This document shows, one piece after another, positions 13,235-14,093 of a stretch of 14,093 bases of DNA. This DNA is from Verrucomicrobiaceae bacterium. Lineage in GTDB: Bacteria; Verrucomicrobiota; Verrucomicrobiae; Verrucomicrobiales; Akkermansiaceae. Each line of letters opens with the position of its first letter. Within the stretch, counting starts at the first letter, position 1. The notes below the pieces were generated by a model. It ran no database searches. It had not been told where the DNA came from and was given only the letters and a program-made list of their open reading frames with translations. Location: the NCBI GenBank assembly GCA_003820635.1, contig RPOS01000230.1, positions 1 to 14,093 on the forward strand. Reading direction: 5' to 3'. Position numbers and translations under genes: made by a program.

Positions 13235-13383
13235 TGAAAAAGAAAAAGCTAGCAAAGAAAGCCCTGGAACACCCTGAGCTTTTTGCGCCAGCAGAACTTA
13301 TGTATTTTGAACGCTGGTTGCATTACAAAAAACAACAAAAGAAAACTGCTAAGATTGAAGAAAGTAACGAGGAAAATAGTTAA
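13234..13383 (+). CDS. 49-residue basic protein coupled to the portal gene
   Basis: ATG at 13234 overlaps the previous stop (TAATG), and its own TAA (13381-13383) overlaps the portal start in the same way. GAGG six bases before the ATG is a good ribosome-binding site. The product begins with a Lys cluster (MKKKKLAKKALEH), has an aromatic helix (PAELMYFERWLHYKKQQKK) and an acidic tail. Not recognised. The double overlap and good ribosome-binding site make it a convincing gene despite its size; it may be a small head-assembly or DNA-binding factor. Confidence 0.75.
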   Translation: MKKKKLAKKALEHPELFAPAELMYFERWLHYKKQQKKTAKIEESNEENS

Positions 13384-14093
13384 TGGCTGTCGACGCTAAG
13401 GCCAGGCTTGACGAAATTGTTGAGTCGTACCTCGAAAAAGACTCTGGTACGGTTGTAGATACTGGTGTTGTTGCGTCACACCTAGCGCAGATGAAACTTT
13501 TTGGCATTCGCCAAGGGGTTGAGTTTTTTCCCGGACAAGATAACTTTGGTGCTCAACGCAAAGACTTTATTGATCGCGTAGTTAAATACAATCAAATTGA
13601 TATCCGCCTTGATTCCATCTGGGATTATTTCCTTTGTGATGGCAAGGGTATTTTTTATATTCGTCCCACAAAGCAAAACTATCGTATTTACTACTTCAGG
13701 GAGCACGAGTACCGCAGCTACTACAACGTAGACGGTGAACTCGAAGAAGTGGTGATCATCTATAGCTACAAGGTGCGTAAGGCGGGCGGCGCTCATGACG
13801 GCATCAACGTAGCCAACGCAACAGGTTCGTCACTTACAGGTGAGCCTGGAGCCAAGCGCTATATCCGCCTTTCGATCAAGGCCAACGAGATCGAAGAGAC
13901 GCACTCAGATGCTGAGATGTCATTTGAGATGCCTGCCGCAATGGCGCCAGGGCGCTCTAAGTCTTTTAAAAACTCTCTAGGTTTCATTCCTTGCGTTGAA
14001 ATCTTCAACAACCCCAAGGGCTTCTCTAAAGAAGGCGTTGGTGAGTTTGATGCTTTAGCCAATCACATCGTCACGCACGATGACTTGGTGCGC
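13383..14093 (+). CDS. Portal protein, SPP1 gp6-like, N-terminal part (cut by window edge)
   Basis: The frame stays open for 237 codons to the right edge. The portal forms the dodecameric ring at the head vertex through which terminase drives DNA. Evidence: an N-terminal helix, then an extended alpha/beta region with many aromatic residues (YIRPTKQNYRIYYFREHEY), and at about 199-227 the sequence LGFIPCVEIFNNPKGF...EFDALANH. This corresponds to the G-x-I-P-V-V-E-F-x-N-N ... LID pattern of SPP1 gp6-type portals. The neighbourhood (TerS, TerL upstream) agrees. The start is fixed by the TAATG overlap and a GAGGA about ten bases upstream. The C-terminal half, including clip and stem, is outside the window. 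Confidence 0.85.
   Translation, partial: MAVDAKARLDEIVESYLEKDSGTVVDTGVVASHLAQMKLFGIRQGVEFFPGQDNFGAQRKDFIDRVVKYNQIDIRLDSIWDYFLCDGKGIFYIRPTKQNYRIYYFREHEYRSYYNVDGELEEVVIIYSYKVRKAGGAHDGINVANATGSSLTGEPGAKRYIRLSIKANEIEETHSDAEMSFEMPAAMAPGRSKSFKNSLGFIPCVEIFNNPKGFSKEGVGEFDALANHIVTHDDLVR

Noticed and set aside
12963..13277. A 104-codon plus-strand ORF in another frame
   Set aside because: It overlaps both the 160-residue gene and the 49-residue gene, each with a good ribosome-binding site and overlapping starts; its own product is Trp/Cys/Leu-rich noise.
1..14093. CRISPR arrays, insertion sequences, integrase or attachment sites
   Set aside because: No regularly spaced repeats, no transposase or integrase motifs and no flanking long direct repeats were found by reading.

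Overview
The window reads as part of a tailed double-stranded DNA phage genome (Caudoviricetes), most likely infecting a marine cyanobacterium. The phage call is firm: it rests on a complete large terminase (10697-12223), a probable small terminase just upstream, and the first 237 residues of an SPP1 gp6-like portal protein running off the right edge. The host call is weaker. It rests on general resemblance of several small proteins, especially the leftward 63-residue Cys/His protein at 161-352, to families I associate with marine cyanobacteria and their phages. It was not checked by any search.

Layout. Positions 1-1038 hold leftward small genes: a helical 70-75 residue protein (811-1038) closed by a clear intrinsic terminator, a 458-base non-coding stretch (353-810) rich in inverted repeats and carrying a Fur-type palindrome, a membrane mini-protein (161-352), a 29-codon ORF (24-113) and the first codons of another gene (1-20). 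A divergent promoter region (about 1039-1144) separates these from a rightward block that reaches the window end with no terminator that I can see.

The rightward block has three parts. (a) 1145-8794 encodes a run of proteins that look like virion or injection proteins. Several carry glycine-zipper or Ala/Gly-rich hydrophobic segments, and one (6720-7250) resembles the T7 gp14 type of internal virion protein. (b) 8828-9951 encodes a 49-residue protein and a very low-complexity Gly/Lys/Gln protein that share a repeated short motif. (c) 9917-14093 is the packaging and portal cassette: TerS-like, a small basic protein, TerL, a membrane-anchored coiled coil, an AbrB-like mini-protein, a Gly-rich protein, a 49-residue basic protein and the portal. 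Genes in (c) are often coupled by ATGA or TAATG overlaps. The order injection proteins, then terminase, then portal is what a circularly permuted reading of a T7-type late region would give. No capsid, scaffold, protease or tail genes are visible; capsid and protease would be expected to the right.

Five real coding sequences do not stand out as long ORFs and were found by reading the gaps: 24-113 (less certain), 8828-8977, 10503-10664, 13234-13383 and the open-ended portal 13383-14093. The observations I rate highest are a hairpin at 4-36 that displays the ribosome-binding site in a bulge and the start codon in its loop, the Fur-type palindrome at 571-585 upstream of a Cys/His mini-protein, a short motif repeated across two adjacent genes, and a hairpin just before the SD-less GTG start of TerL.
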